Origin: Siphonodentalium dalli
Taxonomy: Eukaryota; Mollusca; Scaphopoda; Gadilida; Siphonodentaliidae
Length of the DNA stretch: 64,000 nt
Direction: 5' to 3'
Assembly (NCBI GenBank): GCA_032622095.1
Contig: CP136064.1
Span: 274,373,614 to 274,437,613 of the forward strand
In this document: piece after piece, positions 1-13,834 of the stretch
Layout of the letters: each line of letters starts with the position of its first letter
How positions within the stretch are numbered: position 1 is the stretch's first letter
Notes under the pieces: model-generated
What the model was told of the DNA's origin: nothing
Database searches by the model: none
What the model saw: the letters and a program-made list of their open reading frames with translations, nothing else
Program-made: the position numbers and the translations under genes

Positions 1-20
1 ATGTAGCCGGGAACACCTAC

Positions 21-260
21 CCTCTGTTCTAGTCTCTGAATCAGTATTTTTCCTCCCTTCATTGAGCTAGCCTCGATTTGAGCCAGTCGTTGCTGCAGCA
101 TCTGGACCTGCGCATCGAGTTTCTTCCGGAGGTTCGCGGCCTGAGCCGAGCGTTCCTGCTCCTGTCGGAGTTGCTCCGAGTAACGATTCGAGTCAGTTGT
201 CGCCTTCTTACAACTCTCCTCTAATTTCCTCATCTCAGTCGCCATCTCCTCCAGATCACT
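21..260 (-). CDS. Mhc: Mhc-A coding exon 34, rod (residues 1730-1809)
   Basis: 240 nt, phase 0-0. Encodes [40 protein letters not shown] and [16 protein letters not shown], matching the family EASSLKGGKKMIQKLE block. The donor GTAGGT lies at 20-15, and the remaining exons fall outside the window. Confidence 0.97.
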
Positions 261-3200
261 CTGTAACGGAAGATATTTGCGTTGTTATTGTATATGTACA
301 ATACAATAAAGACGAAACAACCTCATTTCACTCAACGCGGCGATCGGTCCAATTAAAATAGCGGCATCTCGCCGACATGGAGAGGATTAAAGGTACTCAA
401 TCCGATCAGACGCTCCTAAATTACTATTTCTTTGGCTTCGGGGGTAAAACATATTTGATTCGAGCCGAGGAACCCACCCATCAAAGTTCAGAGTGATCAG
501 ATATCGATTTTTGACGTTTGTTATTTCTCGAGATGTGTAATAATATGTGGCACAGAAACACGTGGTCAATCGGGGGGGGGGGGGGTCTCGGACAAAATTG
601 CGGATGAAGATGGATAACTCTAAAATCAAGTGGTAATACGGTGAAATTTCGTGATACTTTAGTGATAATACGGCCATATTTTGTTGAACAAAATGTTGAT
701 AAATAACAAGTTTTCGGAAATTTTATACCATAGTTGACAGTGGTTAGCATTATTTGTTGCAATAAATCGATTCTGATAACTAAAGTGTATTTTGAGGAAA
801 ATTGTTGTTGTTGTTGTTGTTGTATCATGATGGTATGGGGACCTTCTGATCGGATTGAGTTCATTTAATATTCAACACACATAACTACTGTTCGTTGCGG
901 CGAATCACAGATTGTCGTCGCCTTGAGCGAAATGAGATTGTTTCGTCTTCGTTATATTGTAACAGACCAGGCACATCCTGAGTGTAGCTATATTCGCTAT
1001 ACTGTAACAGACCAGGCACATCCTGGGTGTAGCTATATTCGTTATATTGTAACAGACCAGGCACATCCTGGGTGTAGCTATATTCGTTATACTGTAACAG
1101 ACCAGGCACATCCTGGGTGTAGCTATATTCGTTATACTGTAACAGACCAGGCACATCCTGGGTGTAGCTATATTCGCTATATTGTAACAGACCAGGCACA
1201 TCCTGGGTGTAGCTATATTCGTTATACTGTAACAGACCAGGCACATCCTGGGTGTAGCTATATTCGTTATATTGTAACAGACCAGGCACATCCTGGGTGT
1301 AGCTATATTCGTTATATTGTAACAGACCAGGCACATCCTGAGTGTAGCTATATTCGCTATACTGTAACAGACCAGGCACATCCTGGGTGTAGCTATATTC
1401 GCTATACTGTAACAGACCAGGCACATCCTGTGTGTAGCTATATTCGCTATACTGTAACAGACCAGGCACATCCTGAGTGTAGCTATATTCAAGTATAATA
1501 TAGTACAATGTGGATATTGCCGTTTTGTGAATTCGATAAAAGAGGGATAAATAATATAATATTCCATAAATATGATTCAAATGCAGTATCGCACTAATGA
1601 AATAACATGTCTCGAACGATGGTATATCATCATGATATAAAGCAGTCATTAAGCACTGTGTTTAAATATTGTCATGGACGAGCGATTGCGTCGTCATGGT
1701 AATGCCGCTAAGAACGGCATACGTCTGCATGTCATTATTAAATAAAAATAAGCTAGCGCAAAATGGTGCAAAACGATTTTTATCTAGAGCTTTTTCGTTT
1801 GCTGCAATGTTGGTCAAAGTGAAATTTGGCATTGCAATGGTATGATCGATCCCAAAGTTTCGACACAAACAGGGAAATAGTGGATATGGCATCAAATTAA
1901 ACTATAATATATAGTAGTACATGTAGTTAAATTCAGGAAGTGCCTGACCTGATAACGTTCATCTTATTCCAAAATACTCGTATTATAATTTACAGTGTAT
2001 CCAGTCGTCTGGTTGAGCGTGGTACAAGACACGAAAGGTAAGACACCATGATCAAATTGAAACAGGACATACCAACGCGACATCATGATAATTTAGTTGC
2101 GAACTTCAGGTTTTGTCAATAGCGAATATAAGTGTGCACTTGAGTTGGACATGGATGGTGTATTTAGAGTTACCGTACCTGCATTGCGAGACAGTCGGCG
2201 GCAGACTTCTTCTTACTGGCCGTCAAGATGTTGAATTGGGCGGTGTATTCGATTATCCTGTTCTGTGCTTCGACCAAATCACTCTCTGCTGTCTTTCTGG
2301 CTCTTTCCGCCTGGAGACACAAACAATGTTCCAATTACCATCATATATTACAATTACCATCATATATTACAATTACCATCACATATGTTTGCGAACCAAC
2401 AACATGTACATGTTGAATTTCATTGTAGACTGTATATCCCAAGATCTCAGAAGCATTGATTAATGCAGACACATCTATGACACGGGTACACGTTCCAAGA
2501 ACCATGGACACGCGTATAATAATGCATATACTCGCGAAACCCCGATGTAGCCATATACTCGCGAAACCCCGATGTAGCCATATACTCGCGAAACCCCGAT
2601 GTAGCCATATACTCGCGAAACCCCGATGTAGCCATATACTCGCGAAACCCCGATGTAGCCATATACTCGCGAAACCCCGATGTAGCCATATTTCAGAGCT
2701 ATTGTCTTCACATATGGTCTATCGCTTCCAATAAATTTTTTTATATAGTTTCCTATAATTAATATGAATCGAAATGGCCCATTTCAATCATCCATTGTGA
2801 GTAACCGTTGCTTTAACCCTTTACCCAACAGAACGCCAGAAACGCCCAAATAAAGCTTCAACAGCCTAAAATATCTTCGGTCTGTCTCAATAGAACCATA
2901 CAAATATGGATATCATTGGAACCGGCTCATTGACCACATTGTGATAGTTACAGTTATGCCCTGTGCCAATGCATTCTCTTATATATGCGAGTCGACCATA
3001 GGTCGCCTCGCATATATAAGAGAATGCATTGGCCTAAAAAAACACTTTTTACCACTTTTTCTTACATTCTTTAACAATTTTATAATTTGTAATGTGTTAA
3101 GCCAATGCATTCTCTTATATATGCGAGGCGACCTATGGTCGACTCGCATATATAAGAGAATGCATTGGCACAGGGCCGTTCTGTTGAGTAAAGGGTTAAA

Positions 3201-6200
3201 GTGCTATGTGATGACGTCGGGCTGTATCTGCGTCGCGTGACACAATTTTAACACGGTGCATTCGTGTTCCACAGTGTAAATGCATATAAGACTATATTGT
3301 ACATGATTTCATATAATAATCGCACGAGGAATTTTCAACCGTTGGACGTCAATGACGACACGACATACTTAATGTTGACAATTCCTCCTAAAATGTGATA
3401 ATTGTATGGTGTTGTCTATTTTATATTACCTGCTCGAGACTGCTCGATTATATTGTCTCAGTTCGCTGGTTAGTATAGAGCGACGTGACGTTCGATTGTT
3501 GAGTTGGATTTCCGGGTCTCATGGTACTTCGACGCTATATATATGTCTGTATATGTTGTATTATGTTGTATATTTACCTGTTCGACGCTATATATATATA
3601 TGTCTGTATATGTTATATTATGTTGTATATTTACCTGTTCGAGACTAGCTCTCGTTTTCTCTGACTCGATGGTGATTATAGCGACATGACGTTCGATTGT
3701 TGAGCTTGATTCTCGGGTCTCATGGAAGCTGCGACGCTCCTCAATCATAACTGTCTCCATTTCCTACAAGCAAGGTGAATTTTTTTTTTATAAACCGTAT
3801 ATATATAATATAATTTATCTTCAATTACTCTTAATTCATCTGTTGACCCTTCCTTATCCACCGACACATTATATTAATGTTCGATGCTTCGATTTCTGCT
3901 TGGTATCGCTTAGTCTATTTGTCCATTTTTCCATCCGCCCTATTTCTAGCACCCGGCTTATCTTCTCACAACCATTCACGTACGCCCACCACATAACCTT
4001 ACACCACAAACTAACAAATATGGCAGGGCTTATTAATGTTGGGTACTTTGATTTGAGCTTGCTATCTTTCATGAGTTGTCCATCTCGACCTTCCACACTG
4101 TTGCTAGCACACATTGACACTTCCCACACCACTCACATAGTCACAACCTCCAAAACACCCATCCACATAATATTAATGTTCGGTAACTTGATTTACGCTC
4201 GTTATCTCTTCGTGATTTGTCCATCTCTTCTCGTGTCCTTCTGCTTCACCCAGAGATCTCCCTCATACTATTCACATCACCCCACCCACCCCACATATCA
4301 TAATAATGTTGTGTACGCTTGGTATCCCTTCGTGATTTTTCCATCTCTTCTCGCGCCCTGTTTCTGGCATCCAGGGATCTCCCTCATATTCACCAAACCC
4401 CACCCACCCCACATAACATATTAATGTTGTGTGCATTGACTTCTGTTTGGTACCTCTTCACTGATTTGTACATCGCTTCTTACGACATGGTGCTTGCATC
4501 CGATATCTCCCGCATATTCACCCTACCCCACCCACCCACACCACATATCATATTCACCCTACCCCCCCCCACCAACACCACATATCATATTCGCCCTACC
4601 CCACCCACCCACACCACATATCATATCAATGTTGTGTACCTTGACTTGCGCTTGGTATCTCTTTACTGATTTGTCCATCTCTTCTCGCGACCTGCTGCTT
4701 TTATCCAGTGATACCTCGAGTGACATAATATCACTCTCCAGCTTCTTCCTGATGCGCTGGACTTCCCCTCGCTGCTTGATCTCCACCTCCAGAGTCTGGT
4801 TCAATGACTCAATGGATCGCTGATGATTTCGCCTGGTGAGATAAAATAGTTTTAGAATGACGTGGGGGTGACTGGCCCGACCAGCACAGTGGTGTCCTAT
4901 CAACATGATCGGTCTGAAACTTGGCCGAATAAATATCCAGTGGCAAGACATTGGACGAACACTGTACTGTCATGTTTTCTCATTTAGTTAACTCAATAGT
5001 AATTGCAGGTTGAATTCTAAACTTTCGAGATGAAGCTTACATTCTCAGATGAAGTTAAAACTTCGAGGAAGCATTGATATATACATGTTAATATCGAACA
5101 AATAACTAAATTTCAACATTTAAAAATTAAGTTGCAAAAGGAATCAATAGTTCGACTTATATCACAATGATAATATCGAAAAATCTGATTTCGTAATACA
5201 CGCAGGAATTAGAAGTGAACAAACAATATGAAGTGCTATACAATTACGTAGATACATAATATATTTTATACCGGTATATTTAACAGCATATTATCCGCTA
5301 TATATACTGCCTGGCAGCTATTTCAATGGATGGTAGATCGTTGTAATGGACTGTGTGTAGTTAAAGATGCAAGTATTCAGGGCTTCATGGCAATTTTTAT
5401 AGAACAAAATTTTAATTCCTTATCAGGTACTAATGTATAAAATAACTTGTTTGGAATGAGAAGTGCCACGTGGTAGACACCATACTATTTGATTTTGAGT
5501 TTTATTTATCCAATTATATAATTTAGTTTCGATATATTATAGGGACAACAAAAATTTGTGTGTTAATTTTTCACTAAAAATTGCATTATTTGGCATAACT
5601 AGATCTCGATTATGTCACAATTGGTTGTCAACATTGTGTTATCCAAACGAAGATAAAACCTGTGTTAAATTAGATTTTGTATGTTGTTCTTGTAATTAGG
5701 TCTGGAACCCTGAATACATCGTTAATTTAGTTATGTTCAGTGTGTACCTTGTATTATCTAACTCCTCTTCTTTATCCGCCATCCTCTGTTCGACCTCTGA
5801 CCTCATCTCCGTTTTATCTTTGATAGCTCTGACGAGTTTGTTCTCCAGCTGACTGTTGTTAACGCTAGCCTCCTCCAGTGATGACAGTAGCTCGCGTTTC
5901 TCCTCCTCCACCCTCCTTACTGTTATATCGATGCCGCGGGTGTCGCGCCCTCCGTCATTAAGATGGTAGTTCAGCTCGTGCATTTCATCTGTGAAATAAA
6001 CGGTATTGTGACACCATACGAAAACCACAGCCCACCACATGATCACGTGCGTGTAGGAGTGATCCCGGTGGCTTATCGGCAAGGAGCAATGAGCTTTATA
6101 TACCGTCACAATCCATCCAGTGTCACCCTGTACATCAATTGCCCACGAATGCACACGATTCGTGTATTAGGAAAAGTGCGTCACGTGTAATGTTAGCTAT

Positions 6201-9200
6201 ACAAGTGGTTACTACGTGCGACTGAGTGATTTTACTGTGAAAATGACCATCTCTATGGACATTCCTTTCGGAATAGAACTGACAAACCATGATATGGCAC
6301 AGCCACCGAAATAAACCCAAAATCAAACCAAACATGTACGAATGTCAAACAGTGGAATAATGTGAGGTCTCACTTTTAGAGCATGCGGATCGTGCTGAGA
6401 TATGATTTATCAACTTACAGCTTGTTATATGTGACCCGCCATATCAAATCCAGTCGTAAGTCGGGATTTTTTTTACCCTGTGCCAATGCATTCTCGTATA
6501 TATGCGAGTCGACCATAGGTCGCCTCGCATATATAAGAGAATGCATTGGCCTAACAATTTTTGACAATTTTAATAATTTTTTCTTGTATTCTTTAACAAT
6601 TTTATAATTTCACCCATACAGAGCCCCAGACAAAATGAGCAGACGACATATGCTTCTATATGCTTCTATATATGTGTGGGCTCCCTGCAGGGTAATGGAT
6701 GTTTTTTATTTTATGTCCTAAAAATTGTAAGAAACATTTATTTTTAAAAAATGATAAAAAATTGTTAGGCCAATGCATTCTCTTATATATGCGAGGCGAC
6801 CTATGGTCGACTCGCAAATATAAGAGAATGCATTGGCACAGGGTATATAATAATAGATATGAATCGAGGACACATGTCCGGAAAAGTTTCTAACACAATT
6901 TCTAACTAAATTTTATTTAGAAATCTCATCACATCAGCGGGACAGTTTTAGGTGTTTTTAGAACAGAAATCTGCACGAAAACGTTCAGAACACACAAAAA
7001 AGTGGACCAAGAAGAACAACTCTATCACGGCACATTTCAGTTAAACTACAGATTCCCTCACGGTCGAAATAAACCACGTTTTATTTACAAAATAACTCTT
7101 TTTTGTCTTGAAATCGAGATTTATAAAAAAAATGCTGTTTTTGCTGTAATTGTGTCCTAGAAGATACAACTGAATTGTGTGTTAAACAGGTTATCATTAT
7201 ATTATACTCACCGATGAGCGTCTTGTTTTCTCGCCTGAGCACGGTGATAGTATCATGAAGCTCGTCATCATGTGATCTAGTTCGAAGGAGTTCATTGGCT
7301 GATGCCTTGCTCTCATTCTGAGCATTGATGACGTCGGCCGCTAGTTGCTTGCATTTGGTGTCCAGATCCTGAACATTTCTGTCGTGGTTTCTCTGCTTCC
7401 TCTCCGTCGCCGTGATAGTGGACGTCGCCTGTTCAAAATAAACATAAATATTAAAGATGTTCAGTCCGATTTGACACCATACAACCATCATAATTAATAT
7501 GTACATGTTCGATACAAGAAAATATGATATCTACACATCAGCATTAATATGAAGTTTTGCTGGCCAGATCACGACATTTTGATGTTTTTGCAGCATATAG
7601 GACAAATTCCGATGATCGTATTATAAAAAGCGGCCATGCTTATGATGTCCACAAACAGTAGATATTAAAGAGCGTTTTAATTACGAGCTTTGTAATCGTA
7701 TATTCGATGTATTACTCATGGATGACTTTTGTTGATTTTGGCGATGCATGTGTGATACACAGTGTGGTGATTACGTGGTGATTACAATAAATATTATAAT
7801 ATATAAATAATATGCATGTGTGATACACAGGGTGGTGATTACATTAATTATTTCACTCTCTTTTGCCTAGTGAGCGGAAATTGGCTAAAATTAAATTCTG
7901 AATAATTTGGCGTCAAATCGGACGGTGGATATTTAGTGTTCAAGAACATATGACGTCACATATAATACGGTCAGCCTTGGTGTAAATGATAACAGATTAT
8001 AATTTCGCAAACTGCCAAAAGCATTCTCGGTGAATTGAGGCCTACTTCTTTTGTTCAGGCATCACGTGTGCATTTTAGAACAGATATTCTCGTCTTTGCA
8101 AGTTGCGTTGTTTTTCTACCGGTAACCAAGGAAACGTTAGCCAGGTTCAGCAACACCAACATGTAACTTGTAACTTGTGTCGTCATTGCCAACGACAGTC
8201 ATAATGGAGTTCGCATTCGATTTGACACGGCATATAACACCACGCCAAACTCACCAGATCAAGCTGGGCCATGACGTCATCCAGTTCTCCAGCTATCCTC
8301 GACCTCGTCTTCTCTAGTGAGCTGACCTTTGACATCGCAGTCTCAGCATTCTCCTCGGCCTCCATCAATCGAGAATGGAGCTTGCGTCTGGAAATTAATT
8401 CACTCGATGAAAGACTCGGAAACACGTTGCATGCGTGAGAGTTGACGAGAATATATAGATATCTCACTGGCCTCACAAATAACTAGTGTATCTCCAACCT
8501 GAACCGCAAAATCGTAATGGTATATAGAGAGAACATTTATTAAAAAAATAATGATCCATCTATCATTATAAAAGTAAGCGAAATGTGTTAACAACTTGTC
8601 ACAGTCCTGTTGCTGGAACTGTATGGAGAACACTTTTGGTAAATATGTTTCCTCTCTTAATTTAATAAAAAATGTACTACATGTATGTACAGAAAACACG
8701 ACGCGAAGAACAGAGAAAGCATGCTATCCATCTTCCTTACAATGTATCGCGAATAATGTATCAGGTTTTCAATATTAGATATAGTTGTCGGGAATATGTT
8801 CTAAGAGAAAGAAAATGAAAGTGGTTAAACAAAAAAATCAAAGAAATTAAACACAACAAATACATATAAATAAACAAACAAACAATTACGAAGACAAAAT
8901 AAAATCGGAGACATTTTGTGTCGGTGTTATCAACCACTTACTTTGATTCTTCGAGTTCCTCAGCTCTGGTGGCGCCCTCTGATTCGTATTTCACGCGCCA
9001 TTGTTGACTCTCGTTGTTAACTCTCGACAGGGCGCGCTGCAGCTCAGCCTTCGTTTCGGCTTCGTCGTTGATTTGTTCTCGGAGAGCATCGACCTCGACA
9101 TTCAGATTGCGGATCTCAGTTCTCGCCTTGTCGAAATACTGCAATATAAACACGGGGCGTTAGATATAGAATACCCCTGTCGCATTATCTCACATTCCCG

Positions 9201-12200
9201 ATACATCTCTGTCACAAGACGTTTCCGGTTTAAACTTTGAAACATTTGTTATTTCTAACTCACAGTAACCTGCGTCACAATTGTAATCTTTATAACGGTC
9301 ATTTAAGAAGTGTGGATAGCTGCTATATTTGGAATCCATGCAGTGATGAGATATGTATTTGTTGTAGGATTTATTGTGACTAACGGCTGTCTCGAATTCA
9401 TGCAGTGATGAGATATGTATTTGTTGTAGGATTTATTGTGACTAACGGCTGTCTCGAATGCATGCAGTGATGAGATATGTATTTGGAATTCATGCAGTGA
9501 TGAGATATGTATTTGGAATGCATGCAGTGATGAGATATGTATTTGATAGTGGATGAGATATGTATTTGTAATTCATGCAGTGATGAGATATGTATTTGTA
9601 ATTCATGCAGTGATGAGATATATATTTGGAAATTCATGCAGTGATGAGATATGTATTTGTAATCTATGCAGTGATGAGATATGTATTTGGAATTCATGCA
9701 GTGATGAGATATGTATTTGGAATTCATGCAGTGATGAGATATATATTTGGAATTCATGCAGTGGATGAGATATATATTTGTTACATGACTTATTGTTCTT
9801 ACGAGTGAACGGGTTTATGTGCATTTGATGAACATCTAGTAAATAGTTGAGGTCTGTTCGAAGTTCAAAATCGGGACTGAATCGACCGATTTTCCTTGTA
9901 AACTTCAGTTATAAACATGATTGTTTTAACGATTACTCATTTTTTGTTTCGAATGGTAAATTTCCATAGCTTATGTACTAGTTTACCCAATCAGACAAAC
10001 ATTTAGATGTGTTTTAAACAAATTTAAAATCATATCCGCTTTGGGTTAGAGATTTGATTGATGACGTAGGTTCCTGGTTTTGAATCTAGTTATAAAAGGC
10101 TCACGGATGACAACAAGACCCACATCCTATTTGTTTTAGTTTGTTTGTTTGCTTGTTTTTGTTTATTTTTTGTTTTTTTTTGAGATTCTGAAAACAAGCG
10201 ATAACAATAGAGCGCCGGTAAATAGGCATGCGGATTAATATATGTCCAACAACCGGAACCGGAGAAGCCACGGAATTAACACGTGTAAAATATCGAGGGT
10301 ATATAGCTCGTGTTTTGTGACTGGTTTGTGGATACTTACGGAGGGATGCTATTTGCAGTTTGTGTTAGATAGATATTTAATGTTCCGGCCTCACGTGACG
10401 ACACGTGTGGCAAAGCTCGTTGGACTACTTAACGCACAATTGAAATCTAGCCAGGTTGCAAATTTATTTCTGCATTGATTATTCGTCTTTCCAAACTTTT
10501 ATGATCATACATTAATTTCAGACATTATTTTTTTAATTGTTTTATAACAAAATGATATTTGTTTTTATATATATGGGTCCCTTTTAAATATCATATTTTG
10601 TTTTCAACATGTGTTGTCAACAGAATAAAGCAGAACAACTCTTTTAATAATGTATTTCTAAAGCCATGGGCATAGTTGGTTTTGAAGATTTATTGTAGGT
10701 AGAAATCTTGTGTTCGATTGCTTTCTCAGGGTGCAACGATTAATCGCGATACATGTGCACGTATCGTTATTCTTTTTTTAAATTATTATCGCGATACGTT
10801 TTAACCGATGAATCGTAATGAGCTTATTCCCTCATTTTGATATATTTTGTCGACTACATGTATATTTCTTTAGTAGCTGTACGTATAGTAAGCATTGAAC
10901 AGTAGAAAACAGTGTCCAAATACAGGATGAAGTCACATGTTTCAGTGCGGCAACATAAACTTATGCACGTGATGGCATGCTAGTAGAAATGAGAAATCAT
11001 ACCAGACCACAACTCACAAATGAACTTTCGATAAATGTTCGAATCTCGTCAGCAAAATTCGCTATAGGTATTAAATCGTATCAATCGTTTAATTTGAAAG
11101 GAATTAATGGCACCTTAATGTTAAATCTGATATTCTATTGGGTTTCATATTATGCTCATGGGGCAATCTTACTGTCGTCTGTTCGTTCACAGATTGTTTC
11201 GCTTCCTCGACTCGGTCCATCAGTTGTTTCTTCTCTCTCGTTAACAGCTCAGTCCGCTGATCTGCCTCCTCGAGCTGTCGGGTCACGTGACTCATCTCTG
11301 ACGACATCTTTGTCTTCTGCATTTCGAGTTCGGATATCATTCGGGTTCCCTCGTCAATCGTCGCGTTCATATCGGCTATCTGCACTTCCATCTGCTTCGT
11401 TACCTTGTTAGATGCACCCTAAACATAATAAAGATTACAATTGAGAAATAGCTTTGGAGCAACTAATCACCGAGGTATTAATGTTCAAAAGTTTCAACAG
11501 TTGGAAATTTCATACCTGCCAAAACATTGATTGGAAATTTCACACCAACAATAGGTTGAAAATGTTCTTGTAGTTTGATTTTCAAACAATTTCTTGGGGG
11601 GGAATTAATTGTTTTTGGACCAATATTTGCATATTTTCCTATTTTTGGTAAAACTTTTGGACTGAAATGGTCATCAGTTGGAAATTTTCCAACCTCAGGG
11701 GGGGGGGGGTGACAGGTTGGAAATTTCCAACACTTGGAAAGCTTGTGTCCTGGTCCCTCCCCCGTGGCTTGACAAAAACTGCTAGTTACTTTAAGAAAAC
11801 AACACTGTCATACATTTGGTCAACGTTGTCATTGGAATTGTCATCAGTTGTAAATTTTCCAACCTAAGTGGGGTGTCAGGTTTGAAATGTCCACTCTTGG
11901 AATGCTTGAGGCTAGTCTAGATGCTAGGATTTTGCGATTTTCTTGTTCAGATTACAAAATTTTCCCACACCGGGCCGAACCATGGTCATCAGTTGGAGAA
12001 TTTTCAAACCTGAGGGGGAGTATGAGGTTGGAAATTTCCAACACTATAGGAAAGCTTCAGTTGAGGCCAGTCTAGATGCTAAGATTTGCGATTTTCTTGT
12101 TCAAATTTCAAAATTTTCTCACACCGGGCCGAACAAACATGGTCAGCCCGGTGTGTCGTGTGCATTTGTATGGAGTTAGACCACTAAATGTTAGGATTTA

Positions 12201-13764
12201 TGCAGTGTTTCAGGTTAAAACATCTGAATATTCTCATACTGGGACTATATAGAACCATGGTTTATGAATATATAGGATATTAGGCGTAAGAGCACTGATA
12301 TGTGCAAGGGGCTGTGCAAATGGAATTATGCAAAACTTGTGTTCGGACTGATTCTGATTCAAGGGGGGGGGGGTGCAGTTGGAATTTCCCAATGTGGACA
12401 CCCCCGAACGGAAACCCTCTAGCCACGTCCCTGGGACCAATCTATTGGTAACATGAGTTATCAACGTTGTGCAGGTGGTGGGATATTACGATTTACCTGT
12501 ATGATTTTCATTGAAGCCAGTTAAGCATATCGATGGTAGATCGAATTGTTCCAGCTTTTCGCTGGACGATATATTTAAACGTGTAGGTTTGGCGCCATGA
12601 CAAATGTACCGCCTAAATGGATCGCTGAACATGGCTATTATAATGTAAATAGTTCACGAATTCCACCAAAGTGTCATGTTAAAATGAACCTACAATTCGC
12701 ATAATACAAAGACGAATCACTACCGAGGTAACACCGGTTTACTTACGCCGTTTTTCTTGAAGTATGCCACTTGGTTAGCGAGTTCCTCAATGTCGTTTCT
12801 CATCTGGTTCTTTTCGTTCTCTGACCTATATACGGAAATAAATCAGCATAAGTCTCCGGGTTATATTTAAATTACGATAAAGACAGATGCCCGGTCTTGT
12901 ATGCGCGTTTTCTGTTCTGCCTATCTATTTTCACGAACGTTTTCTGGTAATAAGTGATTTATGCGACATTGTGCCGCACCTTTAAGATATCAAACACACT
13001 CAAACTGCATTCATTTCTTATATTTGTATACCATTTTTATAGTTTTCTGACATATGTCTGCAGTTCGGATATTGCACCATACAGCCATGTAATGTAGTTC
13101 TACATTTATATTCTACATGTGAATTATCGATGATAGGATGTGGCCGCGTGCTAAAAAACAAACACGCCCAGTTATTCTATATATAGCATTTAGTCATCTC
13201 GGTCGACAATATGTGAAGTCCTGTTATGGTGTATTTTACTGGATATACAAAGCATGACCCAATTGGCAGTTGACCAATTTGATTTATAGTAACACACACA
13301 CATGATATTTATTAGTTATTATTCTATTTATTGGCACATATACTATTGATCCACATGTTGCAACATCGACGATATAAGCTGGTTTAATTTTAGGCTATTA
13401 TAATAATCTTCAAATCGATGTTTCAGCCGTTAGTATAGGTATCAACAAGAGTGAACTTTTGGGATTGGTTAAGCATCTACACATGTACATAAACAATATG
13501 CCTTATGTGTTCTTGTATTGCATTGACAGACAGTGGAGTATATATATATTATACAGTGCGCTGTGTAATTTCTAGAAATCGACTTACTTGGACTTTGATT
13601 TTTGTGCTGCTTCGACTTGTGTGGTTAGTTCGTTAACGGCGTCCGACATCTTCTTTCTGATGGATGATATCTGTGTCTCATGCTGCATTTTATAGTCCTC
13701 CATCTCTCGTCGCAGTCTCCCGATCTCATGTTCTCTCTTCTTACTCACTTCAACCTGTCGTATG

Positions 13765-13834
<70 letters not shown>

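Noticed and set aside
885-1649. Long minus-strand ORF of a repeating [15 protein letters not shown]-like peptide (also at 60594-61223)
   Set aside because: It is the direct translation of the 45-bp intronic minisatellite. The same array is open in three frames, and it lies between two verified myosin exons.
3430-3535. Mutually exclusive alternative exon 32
   Set aside because: An in-frame TAA, loss of the 5' exon part and wrong acceptor phase make it a decayed fragment.
4319-4669. Proline/threonine-rich ORFs around 3843-4823 on the plus strand
   Set aside because: Antisense shadow of exon 31 copies and CACCCA-rich spacer.
10242-10478. 78-codon plus-strand ORF with [13 protein letters not shown]
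   Set aside because: Briefly considered as a retroelement fragment, but no motif is secure and it is too short to support.
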